The position numbers were made by a program, and so were the translations under genes. Shown here one piece after another: positions 24,400 through 33,522 of a stretch of DNA of 64,000 nucleotides. Each line of letters starts with the position of its first letter. Positions within the stretch are counted from its first letter, which is position 1. The stretch is from Microvirga arsenatis. Lineage in GTDB: Bacteria > Pseudomonadota > Alphaproteobacteria > Rhizobiales > Beijerinckiaceae. The stretch is taken from positions 248,001-312,000 of the forward strand of contig NZ_JAAAXJ010000003.1 in the NCBI RefSeq assembly GCF_009910705.1, given 5' to 3'. The notes beneath the pieces are model-generated. The model was not told where the DNA came from, made no database searches, and saw only the letters and a list, made by a program, of their open reading frames with translations.

Positions 24400-24791
24400 T
24401 CCGCCTCAAGGAGAACATCCCGGTAGTCCACGCAAACGGTCAAGCTGAAAAGCGAAGGGACGAACCCGGCGCAGACGCGGCGTCACAACGATCGGTGACG
24501 CTCGGCAGTTTCACCTTTGTCGTCCAACTTTTCCGATCACTAGCGTAACGCTTGAGAGACTTCGTCTCCGACCGCGCATCAACACTGGCAGCAAGGGCAT
24601 CGGCCGATGCTGGTACATAAGGAACAGCCCACTAACGGCTTAGTCTGCAAAAAGTTGCAAGATGCCATTGCTGCGGTGACACGCTCATCGTGACATCGGA
24701 CACGCTTGCCTCGATTGAGAATTCTTCCCGAGGTTTATTTCTGAGATCCCGGGGTGGACAGCGCTTCCTGATTGGCGCTTTGCGGAAATGG
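24400..24791. other. Intergenic region upstream of the HAD-UbiA operon
   Basis: About 390 bases between the divergently placed start of the HAD-UbiA gene and the terminator after terC. No gene-like frame seen. The promoter of the glycan operon must lie near 24400-24550, but I could not assign elements. Confidence 0.35.
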
Positions 24792-24822
24792 GAGGGAAGG
24801 TGCAGGGGACGCACCTTCCCTC
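24792..24822 (-). terminator. Terminator hairpin after terC
   Basis: Perfect 12-base arms GAGGGAAGGTGC (24792-24803) and GCACCTTCCCTC (24811-24822) with a 7-base loop, 7 bases past the stop of the minus-strand terC gene. The tail on the minus strand (CCATTTCCG) is only weakly T-rich. Confidence 0.7.
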
Positions 24823-24828
24823 GAATGG

Positions 24829-25581
24829 CTACTTCGGCTCCTGGGTGCCGGCAGCCTTGCGGCGTGCGGCACGGCGAGAGAGCATGTTGAGCCCCTCGAT
24901 CAGGGCCGAGAACGCCATCGCCGCATAGATATAGCCCTTCGGAACATGGGCGCCGAAGCCTTCGGCGATCAGGGTCATGCCGATCATCAGGAGGAAGCCC
25001 AGCGCCAGCATCACGACCGTCGGGTTGTTGTTGATGAACTGGGCCAGCGGATTGGCCGCCGCCAGCATCACCGTCACGGCTGCGACGACTGCAATCACCA
25101 TGATCATGACCACATCCGTCATCCCGACCGCCGTGATGATGCTGTCGAGGGAGAATACGAGATCGAGCAGGAGGATTTGGGTGATCGCCGCCCCGAACGT
25201 CATGGTGGCCTTCGTCGTGTCGAACATGTCGTCGGTGGGGGTGGAATCGACGTTATGATGAATCTCTTTGGTGGCTTTCCAGACCAGGAACAGGCCGCCG
25301 CCGATCAGGATCAGGTCGCGCCAGGAGAAGGCATGACCGAAAAGGGTAAAGATCGGCTCCGTCAGGGTCACGATGATGGCGATGGTGCCGAGCAGGCCCA
25401 GGCGCAGGATCAGGGCCAGCGCAATGCCGATACGCCGGGCCTTGGAGCGCTGGTGCTCAGGCAGCTTGTTGGTCAGGATCGAGATGAAGATCAGGTTGTC
25501 GATGCCGAGCACCACCTCCATCACGACGAGGGTCGCGAGGGCCGCCAGGGCTGTCGGATCGGATAGCCAGGTAAAGTCCAT
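24829..25581 (-). CDS. TerC family integral membrane protein
   Basis: 250 residues with about seven membrane spans. The hallmark [15 protein letters not shown] near residue 20 and the second [15 protein letters not shown] carry the paired acidic residues of the TerC/Alx family. Members export manganese or protect exported metalloproteins; tellurite resistance is only the historic name. A histidine/acid loop (E-I-H-H-N-V-D-S) lies between spans. The gene stands alone with its own terminator. I looked for a yybP-ykoY manganese riboswitch upstream and saw no supporting structure. Confidence 0.9.
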   Translation of the reverse strand: MDFTWLSDPTALAALATLVVMEVVLGIDNLIFISILTNKLPEHQRSKARRIGIALALILRLGLLGTIAIIVTLTEPIFTLFGHAFSWRDLILIGGGLFLVWKATKEIHHNVDSTPTDDMFDTTKATMTFGAAITQILLLDLVFSLDSIITAVGMTDVVMIMVIAVVAAVTVMLAAANPLAQFINNNPTVVMLALGFLLMIGMTLIAEGFGAHVPKGYIYAAMAFSALIEGLNMLSRRAARRKAAGTQEPK

Positions 25582-25801
25582 TCAAGATTCCTTTCAACTC
25601 TCGACATCGAGATATCCTATTTCATCCTCTGGCAAAGCCGAGAACGAGTCAGCTTGGCCGTGCCCCCCTATTTGTGACGTCCGCCGCCATTCTGAAAGGT
25701 GGCGGCTCCCGTCCTTGATGCTCTCCTGCCGCTTGGCCATGCTTTCCTGCGGTACCCGGCATTCTGCGGTCTTTGCCTCGCGCCAGGAGCGAGTTCTTCC
25801 G

Positions 25802-26140
25802 ATGATGGCAGTGATCTTCGAGGTGTGGCCCGCGAGCGGATGCAAGGAGGACTACCTGAGGCTTGCCGCTGCCCTGCGGGCCGAGGTGGAGCAGATCGAC
25901 GGGTTCATCTCGGTCGAGCGGTTCGAGAGCCTCTACGAGGAGGGCAAGCTCCTCTCGCTTCAGTTCTGGCGCGATGAGGAGGCGATCCGGCAATGACGCA
26001 GCCACCTCCAGCATCGGCAGGCGCAGGCGCTGGGCCGGCGCGAGCTGTTTGCCGACTACCGCCTGCGGATCGCAGAGGCGGTGCGGGATTACGGCCCCCA
26101 GGACCGGGTGCAGGCTCCCGGATCGCTCGACTTGGTGTGA
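25802..26140 (+). pseudogene. Antibiotic biosynthesis monooxygenase (ABM) domain gene with in-frame TGA
   Basis: Starting at 25802 the frame encodes M-A-V-I-F-E-V-W-P-A-S-G and I-D-G-F-I-S-V-E-R-F-E-S, the ABM-domain ferredoxin-like fold. It stops at TGA (25994-25996) after D-E-E-A-I-R-Q. Without any frame change the reading continues R-S-H-L-Q-H-R-Q-A-Q...L-F-A-D-Y-R-L-R-I-A to a second TGA at 26138-26140, giving the normal family length of 112 codons. Family members usually have a Trp at the position of the stop (A-I-R-x-W-R), so a TGG-to-TGA change is likely. The gene is probably inactive unless read through. Confidence 0.75.
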
Positions 26141-26164
26141 GCCCCGGAGCGGCGGGACAAGCCT

Positions 26165-27220
26165 TCAGGCCGCCGTCGGCGCAGCCGCTGCCCGCAGGAG
26201 CATGCCGAAGAGGTCGCGCGGCTCGTCCGGATCGGCGAGGAGGTCGAGTTCCTCGTAGAGACCTGTCTGCTCGATCTGTCGCTTGACGTAGCGCAGGGCC
26301 GAAAAGTCCTCGATGGCAAATCCCACGGAATCGAAGAGGGTGATCTGCCGCTCGCCGGTGCGCCCGGGTTCCAGGCCGGCAATCACCCGCCACAGCTCCT
26401 TGACCGGGTAATCCGGAGGGAGCTGCTGGATCTCGCCTTCGATCCGGGTCTGCGGCGGGTATTCCACGAAAATGTCGGATCGCTTCAGGATATCGGCATG
26501 CAGCTCGGTCTTGCCCGGGCAGTCGCCGCCGACCGCGTTGATGTGAATTCCCGAGCCGACCATGTTGTCCGTCAGGATCGTCGCGTTCTGCTTGTCGGCA
26601 GTAACCGTGGTGACGATCTGAACGCCCTCCATCGCCTCCTCGATGGAGTTGCAGACCGTTATGCCGAATCCCATGCCGGCAAGGTTGCGGACGCATTTCG
26701 TGCTGGCGGAACGGTCGATATCGTACAGGCGCAAGGTGTCCACGCCCAGGAGGGCCTTGAAGGCAAGAGCCTGGAACTCCGCCTGCGCCCCATTGCCGAT
26801 GATGGCCATGGAGCGGGCGCCCTTCGGGGCCAGGTGCTTGGCCGCAACGGCCGACGTGGCAGCGGTGCGCAGGGCCGTGAGGATGGTCATCTCGGTCAGG
26901 AGAACGGGATAGCCGGTTCCCACATCGGCCAGCACCCCGAAGGCCGTCACGGTCTGTCGCCCTTCGCGGGTGTTCTTGGGGTGGCCGTTCACGTATTTGA
27001 AGCCATAGACCTCGCCGTCGCTGGTCGGCATGAGCTCGATCACCCCCTCGCGGCTGTGGGAGGCGACCCGCGGCGTCTTGTCGAACGATTCCCAACGTCG
27101 GAAATCGGCCTCGATGCACTCGGCAAGCTCCAGCAGGAAGCGCTCCACGCCGATGGCGAGGACGAGCTTCATCATGTGGTCCACGCTGACGAAGGGGACG
27201 ATGTTCAGTTTCGGGATCAT
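26165..27220 (-). CDS. Ornithine cyclodeaminase
   Basis: 351 residues, mu-crystallin/ornithine cyclodeaminase family, converting L-ornithine to L-proline and ammonia with bound NAD+. Visible motifs: substrate-side R-E-G-V-I-E-L-M-P and G-F-K-Y-V-N-G-H-P, the conserved T-A-L-R-T-A-A-T-S, the Rossmann motif I-I-G-N-G-A-Q-A-E-F, Y-D-I-D as end of the second strand, and the catalytic Asp in N-A-V-G-G-D-C-P-G-K-T-E. It directly follows the arginase gene (3-base gap), giving a two-step path arginine to ornithine to proline. Start ATG at 27220. Confidence 0.93.
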   Translation of the reverse strand: MIPKLNIVPFVSVDHMMKLVLAIGVERFLLELAECIEADFRRWESFDKTPRVASHSREGVIELMPTSDGEVYGFKYVNGHPKNTREGRQTVTAFGVLADVGTGYPVLLTEMTILTALRTAATSAVAAKHLAPKGARSMAIIGNGAQAEFQALAFKALLGVDTLRLYDIDRSASTKCVRNLAGMGFGITVCNSIEEAMEGVQIVTTVTADKQNATILTDNMVGSGIHINAVGGDCPGKTELHADILKRSDIFVEYPPQTRIEGEIQQLPPDYPVKELWRVIAGLEPGRTGERQITLFDSVGFAIEDFSALRYVKRQIEQTGLYEELDLLADPDEPRDLFGMLLRAAAAPTAA

Positions 27221-27223
27221 GGC

Positions 27224-28174
27224 TCAGGGTGTCTTCGGGGTATGGCGGTAGCTCTGCGTGGGGCGGTCGAGCACGCGCCGGCCCATGAGGCTTGAAACGA
27301 GATCGACCATCAGCAAGGCCGTCCGACCCCGCTCGTCGAGGAAGGGGTTGAGCTCGACCAGATCGATGCTTCTCACCAGACCGCTGTCGTGCAGCATCTC
27401 CATGATGAGATGCGCCTCACGGAAGGTTGCGCCGCCGGGAACGGTGGTGCCGACGCCGGGCGCGATGCCCGGATCGAGAAAATCGACATCGAGGCTCACG
27501 TGGAGAATCCCGTCCACAGCGGCGACGCGTTCGAGGAAGGCGCCGAGAAGAGGCGCGATGCCGTTCTCGTCGATGGCGCGCATGTCATGGACCGTCACGC
27601 CGGATGTCGACAGGGCGGCGCGTTCCGCAGGGTCGACGCTGCGGATGCCCATCATGCAGACGTTCCGCGGGTTGATAGGCGCTGCCACGGGCGGAAAGTA
27701 GCCCTCGAACCCTTCGAGGCCCGTGGCATAGGCCATGGGGATCCCATGGAGGTTGCCGCTCGTCGTGGTCTCGAGGGTGTGGAAATCCGGGTGGGAGTCG
27801 AGCCAGAGAACGAAGAACTCCCGGCCTTCCTCGGCGGCCCGGCGGGCGAGCCCCGTCATGGAGCCCGCCGAGAGGCTGTGATCGCCGCCGATGAAGATCG
27901 GAATGCCATCTCCGCTCGCCTCATAGGCAGCCTTGGCGATAGATTCGGTCCAGGCCACCGTCTCAGGCAGGGCCCTGATGGCGCGGTTCGGGTGGTGCAG
28001 GTCGCGAAGCGGTGCGGGTGCGATGTTGCCGCGGTCCTCGACGGCATAGCCCAGGTTGCGCAACTCAGGCACCAGACCGGCGGTCCGGAATGCGCTTGGC
28101 CCCATGTCGCAGCCGAGCCGCCCGGCGCCCTCCTGCACGGGCGCACCGAGGATGATGCACGCGGTCGATCCCAT
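27224..28174 (-). CDS. rocF: Arginase
   Basis: 316 residues, ureohydrolase family, hydrolysing L-arginine to L-ornithine and urea with a di-manganese centre. Metal ligands are in G-G-D-H-S, W-L-D-S-H-P-D-F-H-T (a variant of D-A-H-x-D) and S-L-D-V-D-F-L-D-P. The C-terminal E-L-N-P-F-L-D-E supplies the conserved acidic residue. The length fits bacterial arginases, and agmatinase is less likely given the arginase-type pocket motifs and the coupled ornithine cyclodeaminase. Divergent from the Lrp/AsnC regulator, which probably controls it in response to arginine or ornithine. Confidence 0.92.
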   Translation of the reverse strand: MGSTACIILGAPVQEGAGRLGCDMGPSAFRTAGLVPELRNLGYAVEDRGNIAPAPLRDLHHPNRAIRALPETVAWTESIAKAAYEASGDGIPIFIGGDHSLSAGSMTGLARRAAEEGREFFVLWLDSHPDFHTLETTTSGNLHGIPMAYATGLEGFEGYFPPVAAPINPRNVCMMGIRSVDPAERAALSTSGVTVHDMRAIDENGIAPLLGAFLERVAAVDGILHVSLDVDFLDPGIAPGVGTTVPGGATFREAHLIMEMLHDSGLVRSIDLVELNPFLDERGRTALLMVDLVSSLMGRRVLDRPTQSYRHTPKTP

Positions 28175-28298
28175 TCTTCGTCTCCTTGAGCAATCGCCAA
28201 GCTACCGAGGGCTTCCGGCGTATTGAACAGATTAAATTGACAAACGGAGCAAGATACCTGATCAAAATGGCAAGTTATGCGTTTCATTCTGGCTTGCC

Positions 28299-28736
28299 AT
28301 GGACGATCTCGACCAACGGCTGATCACGCTCCTCCGACATAACGGCCGGCGGAGCGTCTCGGACCTCGCCTTGGAACTTCGCGTTTCGCGCGCCACCGTC
28401 CGAGCCCGGATGGAGCGCTTGGAGCGCTCCGGGGATATCGTCGGCTATACGGTGATCCTGCGGGCCGATGCGGTTGCCCTGCCCGTGCGCGGGATCATGC
28501 TGATCGAGGTGGAGGGCAGGGCCGGGGACCGGGTCGTCGACGCGCTCGGCGGCTTCCCGGAGGTGAGCGCCATTCACACCACCAACGGGAAATGGGACCT
28601 CGTCGTCGAACTGGGGGCGAGCAACCTGTCCGACTTCGACGCCATCCTGCGGCGTGTCCGCCTGATCCCCGGCGTCATTGCCTCGGAAACGAACCTCCTG
28701 CTGGCGACGCCGCGAAGCACGCGCGCCCGGCTGTAG
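28299..28736 (+). CDS. Lrp/AsnC family transcriptional regulator
   Basis: 145 residues. The N-terminal winged HTH runs from M-D-D-L-D-Q-R-L-I-T-L-L-R-H-N-G-R to V-S-R-A-T-V-R-A-R-M-E-R-L-E-R-S-G-D-I. The C-terminal RAM/AsnC ligand-binding domain follows from about residue 65 (with V-E-G-R-A-G-D and T-N-G-K-W-D-L-V-V-E). It is transcribed away from the arginase-ornithine cyclodeaminase pair across a 124-base AT-richer gap with a TTGACA hexamer near 28237. This is the usual layout for an amino-acid-responsive activator of arginine catabolism. Confidence 0.9.
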   Translation: MDDLDQRLITLLRHNGRRSVSDLALELRVSRATVRARMERLERSGDIVGYTVILRADAVALPVRGIMLIEVEGRAGDRVVDALGGFPEVSAIHTTNGKWDLVVELGASNLSDFDAILRRVRLIPGVIASETNLLLATPRSTRARL

Positions 28737-29044
28737 GGCGCGTTCATGCCGATTGCCGCAGCAAAGCAGAGCTCCTCATGATCGGCATAATATCAAGAGC
28801 AGCAGGTTTCCTGGTTCTTTAGGATGTAACTACAATACAATAAATACAGCGTTGTAGTGGGTTGCTTGAATAGATTTCAGGTTGTGTTCATTAGAGACAA
28901 AGAAGAAAAATTCTTACATCTGGTATAATTGTCATCATGGAATGATGAGGTGGTCCATATTTTGCCGCAATGTCAGTTAGATCTCCCCATCTGCACATAT
29001 AACCTCTGTGGGATATTAATCTCATCACAACAACGGGTACGAGG
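28737..29044. other. AT-rich intergenic region upstream of the cellulase gene
   Basis: About 308 bases, markedly AT-richer than the flanks from 28800 on. No gene-like frame. ATGCCGAT/ATCGGCAT arms (28746-28753 and 28777-28784) are widely spaced and weak. Probably carries the cellulase promoter. Confidence 0.35.
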
Positions 29045-31879
29045 ATGGGGTATACTACATCTTTCAAAGTTGACAGCAGCTGGAACTCGGGCTTCACCGG
29101 TTCCATTTCCCTGGTCAACGCGAACCCCAGTGCCATGAACGGCTGGGTGGTGGAGTTCGATGCCCCGTTCGAGATCACAAATCTCTGGAACGGGGAAATC
29201 GTCAGCCGGGTCGGCAACCATTACGTGGTTCGGAATGCGTCCTGGAACGGCTCCGTTGCTCCGAATGGCACCGTGACCTTCGGCTTCCAGGCGAACAGCA
29301 CAGGACCGGTCCCACAGCCGGCAGGCTACATCGTCAACGGCACGGCCATCGGTGGGACACCGACCCCGGTCCTCCCGTCGCTCTCCGTCGGAGATATGAG
29401 CCTTGTTGAGGGGAACACGGGCACGAAGGAAGCCCTGGTCACCGTCTCGCTCTCCAAAGCTTCAACTGAGACCGTAACCGTGAGCTATGCCACGGAGAAC
29501 GGCACGGCCTTGGCCGGTGCGGATTACACGGCCAAGTCAGGCACGCTGACCTTCGCGCCGGGGGAGACCACCAAGACGATTGCCGTACCGGTCCTCGGCG
29601 ATACCGTCGTGGAGAACAATGAATCCTTCTTCGTGAACCTTTCCTCTCCCTCGAAGGCCACCGTTGCCGACGGGCAGGGCGCGGTGACCATCGCCAATGA
29701 CGATGCGGCCGCCCCTCCAGCGTCGCTCAGCGTGGCCGATGTGAGCATCACGGAAGGGCAGAGCGGCACGAGCAATGCCGCCTTCACCGTTCGCCTTTCG
29801 GCCGCATCCGTAACGCCTGTCACCGTCTCCTATGGAACGAGCAATGGGACGGCTCTTGCAGGAACCGACTACACGGCGAAATCCGGCACTCTGACGTTCG
29901 CACCGGGCGAAACCTCGAAGACGGTTGATGTCTCCGTCATCGCGGATCTCCTGTCGGAGGCGAACGAAACGTTCAGCTTCAACCTGTCCAATGCATCCGG
30001 GGCCACGATTGCCAAGGCCCAGGCCACGGGAACGATCGTCAACGACGACACGGTCGCCCCGACGCCCACCATTACCGTCAGAGACATCTCCGTGCAGGAG
30101 GGCAATCCTGTCACCGTGCCGGGCACGGGCTCCGGCGCAGGCGTCGGGTTCTTCCACACGGTGGGCAACCAGATCCTCGACGAGGCCGGCAACACGGTGA
30201 AGATCGCCGGCGTGAACTGGTTCGGCATGGAGTCAGACCGCTATGCGCCGGACGGTCTGCATGCCCGCAGCTACAAGGACATGATGAACCAGATGGCGGA
30301 TCTGGGATTCAACACCATCCGCCTGCCGTTCTCGGATCAGCTCTTTGAGGCCGGCAGCCGGCCGAACGGCATCGATTTCGGCAAGAACCCCGATCTCATC
30401 GGCCTCACGGGCCTTCAGATCATGGACAAGATCGTGGCCTATGCAGGCCAGATTGGCATGAAGATCATTCTCGACCATCACCGCTCCAGTGCCGGTGCGG
30501 GCGCCAACGGCAGCGGTCTCTGGTACGAGGGGGCCTACACGGAGCAGAAGTGGATCGCCAACTGGAGCATGCTCGCTAGTCGCTATGCAGGCAACTCCAC
30601 GGTCATCGGTGCCGATCTGCACAACGAGCCGCACGGGCCGGCCACCTGGGGCGGCGGCGGAGCGACGGATTGGGCCGCAGCCGCCGAGCGCGCCGGCAAT
30701 GCCATCCTGACGGCAAACCCGAAGTGGCTGATCTTCGTCGAGGGTATCGAAGCCTACAACAACCAGTACTACTGGTGGGGCGGAAACCTGATGGGCGTGA
30801 AGGACCGCCCGATCGTGCTCGACGTGCCGGGGCGCCTTGTCTATTCGGCGCACGATTATCCGAACTCGATCTATGGCCAGCCCTGGTTCAACGATCCATC
30901 CTTCCCCAACAATCTGCCGTCCAAATTCGATCAGATGTGGGGCTACATCTACAAGCAGAATATCGCGCCGGTTTACCTCGGTGAGTTCGGCAGCCGGCTG
31001 ACGGATCCGAAGGATCTGGCATGGCTTAGCAAGATCAAAGCCTACCTCTCGGGTGACTTCGACGCCAACGGCACTACGGACATCGCGTCGGGCAAGCAGG
31101 GAATCCACTGGACCTGGTGGTCGTGGAATCCCAATTCCGGCGATACGGGCGGGATCCTGCAGGACGACTGGACATCCGTCCACCAGAACAAGGTCACGCA
31201 GCTTCAGCCCCTCATGTTCGATTTCGAAACGGGCGGTGGCGGCACCACGGTGGATGGCACCACCAATGCGGTCTTCACGGTGGAGCTGTCGGCCGCCTCG
31301 GCAACGCCGGTGACGGTCGCCTATAAGACCGTGGCCGACACGGCCGATGGCAGCGACTTCACCCCGGTTTCAGGAACCCTGACCTTCGCCCCCGGCGAGA
31401 CGAAGAAGACGGTTACGGTGAAGGTGGCGGGCGATTCCCTTCAGGAGGCGAACGAGGCCTTCCAGATTGCCCTGTCCAGCCCGACGGGAGCAACCCTCGG
31501 AAGGACCGCGGCGACCGCCACCATCGTGAACGACGACGGCAGCGTCACGACACCGCCGCCCACGCCCCCGACGCCTCCATCCACGACGTCGAGCCTGAAG
31601 GCGACCACGACGGTTACGAACGACTGGGGCAGCGGCTTCACGGCCAATGTGGCGGTCAAGAACACCGGCACGACAACTGTGGATGCCTGGACGCTGCAGC
31701 TCAAGACTCCGGTCAATATTTCCAACATCTGGAACGCCGAGATCGCCAGCCGCGCGGGCGATACCTACGTGCTCCACAATGCGACGTGGAACAGCAAGAT
31801 CGCGCCGGGGCAGGAGGTGGTCTTCGGCTTCCAGGCGGCCGGAAGCGCGTCGTCCAGCTCCTTCGACTGGGTGCTGTAG
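29045..31879 (+). CDS. Multidomain GH5 cellulase with CBM2 and Calx-beta domains
   Basis: 944 residues. Order: CBM2 cellulose-binding domain (about 1-100), Calx-beta 1 (about 115-225), Calx-beta 2 (about 228-335), the start of a third Calx-beta (P-T-I-T-V-R-D-I-S-V-Q-E-G-N, about 340-353), GH5 catalytic domain (about 365-730), the rest of the third Calx-beta (T-T-N-A-V-F-T-V-E-L-S, about 737-835), a Pro/Thr linker and a second CBM2 (about 850-944). The GH5 acid/base is Glu528 in L-H-N-E-P-H-G and the nucleophile Glu647 in Y-L-G-E-F-G-S. It should cleave beta-1,4-glucan. No Sec signal peptide is visible at the N-terminus, so export would need another route or a different start. Confidence 0.92.
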   Translation: MGYTTSFKVDSSWNSGFTGSISLVNANPSAMNGWVVEFDAPFEITNLWNGEIVSRVGNHYVVRNASWNGSVAPNGTVTFGFQANSTGPVPQPAGYIVNGTAIGGTPTPVLPSLSVGDMSLVEGNTGTKEALVTVSLSKASTETVTVSYATENGTALAGADYTAKSGTLTFAPGETTKTIAVPVLGDTVVENNESFFVNLSSPSKATVADGQGAVTIANDDAAAPPASLSVADVSITEGQSGTSNAAFTVRLSAASVTPVTVSYGTSNGTALAGTDYTAKSGTLTFAPGETSKTVDVSVIADLLSEANETFSFNLSNASGATIAKAQATGTIVNDDTVAPTPTITVRDISVQEGNPVTVPGTGSGAGVGFFHTVGNQILDEAGNTVKIAGVNWFGMESDRYAPDGLHARSYKDMMNQMADLGFNTIRLPFSDQLFEAGSRPNGIDFGKNPDLIGLTGLQIMDKIVAYAGQIGMKIILDHHRSSAGAGANGSGLWYEGAYTEQKWIANWSMLASRYAGNSTVIGADLHNEPHGPATWGGGGATDWAAAAERAGNAILTANPKWLIFVEGIEAYNNQYYWWGGNLMGVKDRPIVLDVPGRLVYSAHDYPNSIYGQPWFNDPSFPNNLPSKFDQMWGYIYKQNIAPVYLGEFGSRLTDPKDLAWLSKIKAYLSGDFDANGTTDIASGKQGIHWTWWSWNPNSGDTGGILQDDWTSVHQNKVTQLQPLMFDFETGGGGTTVDGTTNAVFTVELSAASATPVTVAYKTVADTADGSDFTPVSGTLTFAPGETKKTVTVKVAGDSLQEANEAFQIALSSPTGATLGRTAATATIVNDDGSVTTPPPTPPTPPSTTSSLKATTTVTNDWGSGFTANVAVKNTGTTTVDAWTLQLKTPVNISNIWNAEIASRAGDTYVLHNATWNSKIAPGQEVVFGFQAAGSASSSSFDWVL

Positions 31880-31922
31880 GTCACCACGGCCTGCCATCCT
31901 CTGCTGGCGATCCAATGAGCAA

Positions 31923-31956
31923 CAGAGCCTCCGCCTGTCATAAGGCGGAGGCTCTG
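31923..31956 (+). terminator. Rho-independent terminator after the cellulase gene
   Basis: Perfect 13-base arms CAGAGCCTCCGCC (31923-31935) and GGCGGAGGCTCTG (31944-31956) with an 8-base loop, followed by CTTT. It lies 43 bases after the stop codon. Confidence 0.85.
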
Positions 31957-31990
31957 CTTTATGAGCGCAGCGCAGCCGCCGGTGCTGCAT

Positions 31991-32004
31991 TTGATCTCAA
32001 TCAA
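31991..32004 (+). promoter_or_regulatory. FNR/FixK-type anaerobox upstream of hemN
   Basis: TTGATCTCAATCAA is an exact match to the TTGAT-N4-ATCAA consensus bound by FNR, FnrN and FixK regulators. It sits 139 bases before the hemN start codon, and the preceding gene has its own terminator. Control of hemN by such boxes is well established in alphaproteobacteria. Confidence 0.85.
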
Positions 32005-32143
32005 TGTCGGGCCCGACCCTCCGTTGCGGAGGGGCGATTGACGAAGGTCAAAGAAGCGCGGCCCGAACCCGGTTACATGCAGCATGAAACATTCGTGGGG
32101 CGGCAGCGAGCGGTGAGCCGCTCCAGCATCGGGGTTTGCTGGC

Positions 32144-33496
32144 ATGAGAGACGACCTGAGAGCGCGATACGGCGAGGAGCGGCTTCCCCGCTACACGAGC
32201 TATCCCACCGCGCCGCAGTTTTCCGGTGCCGTCGGGCATGAGGCCTACGGACAATGGCTGTCCGATCTGGCGCCGGAGGCGACCGCATCGCTGTACCTTC
32301 ATGTTCCCTTCTGCCGCTCCATGTGCTGGTATTGCGGATGCCACACCACCATCACCCAGCGGGATGCGCCGATCCTCGACTACCTTGCGGTCCTGCGCCG
32401 GGAGATCGGCCTGGTCGCTGATCGGATCGCCAAGCCGATGGACGTCCGCCACGTGCATTTCGGCGGCGGCACCCCGACGATCATGGAGCCGGCCGAGTTC
32501 GCCGGCCTCATGGACCTGCTCCGGCAGAGATTCTCCCTTGGCGAGGGTGCTGAGATTGCCATCGAGATCGATCCTCGGACCCTGACCCGCGCCATGACGG
32601 CGGCGCTCGGGGCTGCAGGTGTCACGCGCGCCAGCCTTGGCGTGCAGAGCTTCGATCCCGTGGTTCAGCGGGCCATCAACCGCATCCAGAGCTACGAGCA
32701 GACGGCGAGGGCGACGGAGGGCCTGCGGGAGGCCGGCATCCGCGGGATAAACTTCGATCTGATCTACGGCCTGCCGCACCAGACGGTTGAATCCTGCGTC
32801 GAGACCGTCAAGAAGAGCATCGCGCTGCGCCCTGAGCGTTTCTCCGTCTTCGGCTATGCCCATGTGCCTTCCTTCAAGAAGCACCAGCGCAAGATCGACG
32901 AGGCTGCTCTGCCCGACGGCGAGGCGCGCTATGCGCAGGCCGAGGCCATCGCCGAGGCGCTCGTGGCGGCCGGCTACCGCCGGATCGGCCTTGACCACTA
33001 TGCTTTGCCCGAGGACACCATGGTCCAGGCGCAGGACGAAGGCGTGCTGCATCGCAACTTCCAGGGCTACACCACCGATCCCAGCGATGTGCTGATCGGC
33101 TTCGGAGCCTCGGCCATCGGGCGGCTGACTCAGGGCTATGCGCAGAACGAGGTTGTGCTCGGACGCTATGCCGAGCGCATCCTGCGTGGCGAGCTCGCAA
33201 CCGCAAAGGGCTATGCCCTGACCGCCGACGACCGCCTGCGCGCCGACCTGATCGAGCGGGTCATGTGCGATTTTCGGGTCGATGTGGGACAGGTCTGCCG
33301 GCAGCACGAAACGGCACCCGAGTCCATCCTCGAGGTGATCCCGAAGCTGCGCATGCTCCAGGATGACGGCATCATCCGCCTGGAGGGCAACGTCCTTTCC
33401 GTGAACGAGGATGCGCGCTTCCTCGTCAGGAGCGTCGCTTCCGCATTCGATGCCTATCTCGGTGCCTCCGGGCGCACCCATAGCAGGGCGGTCTAA
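32144..33496 (+). CDS. hemN: Oxygen-independent coproporphyrinogen III oxidase
   Basis: 450 residues, radical-SAM enzyme that decarboxylates coproporphyrinogen III to protoporphyrinogen IX without oxygen. The cluster motif is C-R-S-M-C-W-Y-C-G-C (C-x3-C-x2-C-x-C), preceded by L-Y-L-H-V-P-F. The start R-Y-T-S-Y-P-T-A-P-Q-F and the segments F-G-G-G-T-P, G-V-Q-S-F-D and G-L-P-H-Q-T mark true HemN rather than the HemW-like proteins. The C-terminal HemN domain is complete. A perfect anaerobox upstream indicates induction at low oxygen. Confidence 0.96.
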   Translation: MRDDLRARYGEERLPRYTSYPTAPQFSGAVGHEAYGQWLSDLAPEATASLYLHVPFCRSMCWYCGCHTTITQRDAPILDYLAVLRREIGLVADRIAKPMDVRHVHFGGGTPTIMEPAEFAGLMDLLRQRFSLGEGAEIAIEIDPRTLTRAMTAALGAAGVTRASLGVQSFDPVVQRAINRIQSYEQTARATEGLREAGIRGINFDLIYGLPHQTVESCVETVKKSIALRPERFSVFGYAHVPSFKKHQRKIDEAALPDGEARYAQAEAIAEALVAAGYRRIGLDHYALPEDTMVQAQDEGVLHRNFQGYTTDPSDVLIGFGASAIGRLTQGYAQNEVVLGRYAERILRGELATAKGYALTADDRLRADLIERVMCDFRVDVGQVCRQHETAPESILEVIPKLRMLQDDGIIRLEGNVLSVNEDARFLVRSVASAFDAYLGASGRTHSRAV

Positions 33497-33522
33497 GGGC
33501 TGGGCATCTTCCTAAGTCGGGC

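Noticed and set aside
25582-25801. Possible manganese riboswitch upstream of terC
   Set aside because: No yybP-ykoY-like paired stems or conserved loops could be recognised.
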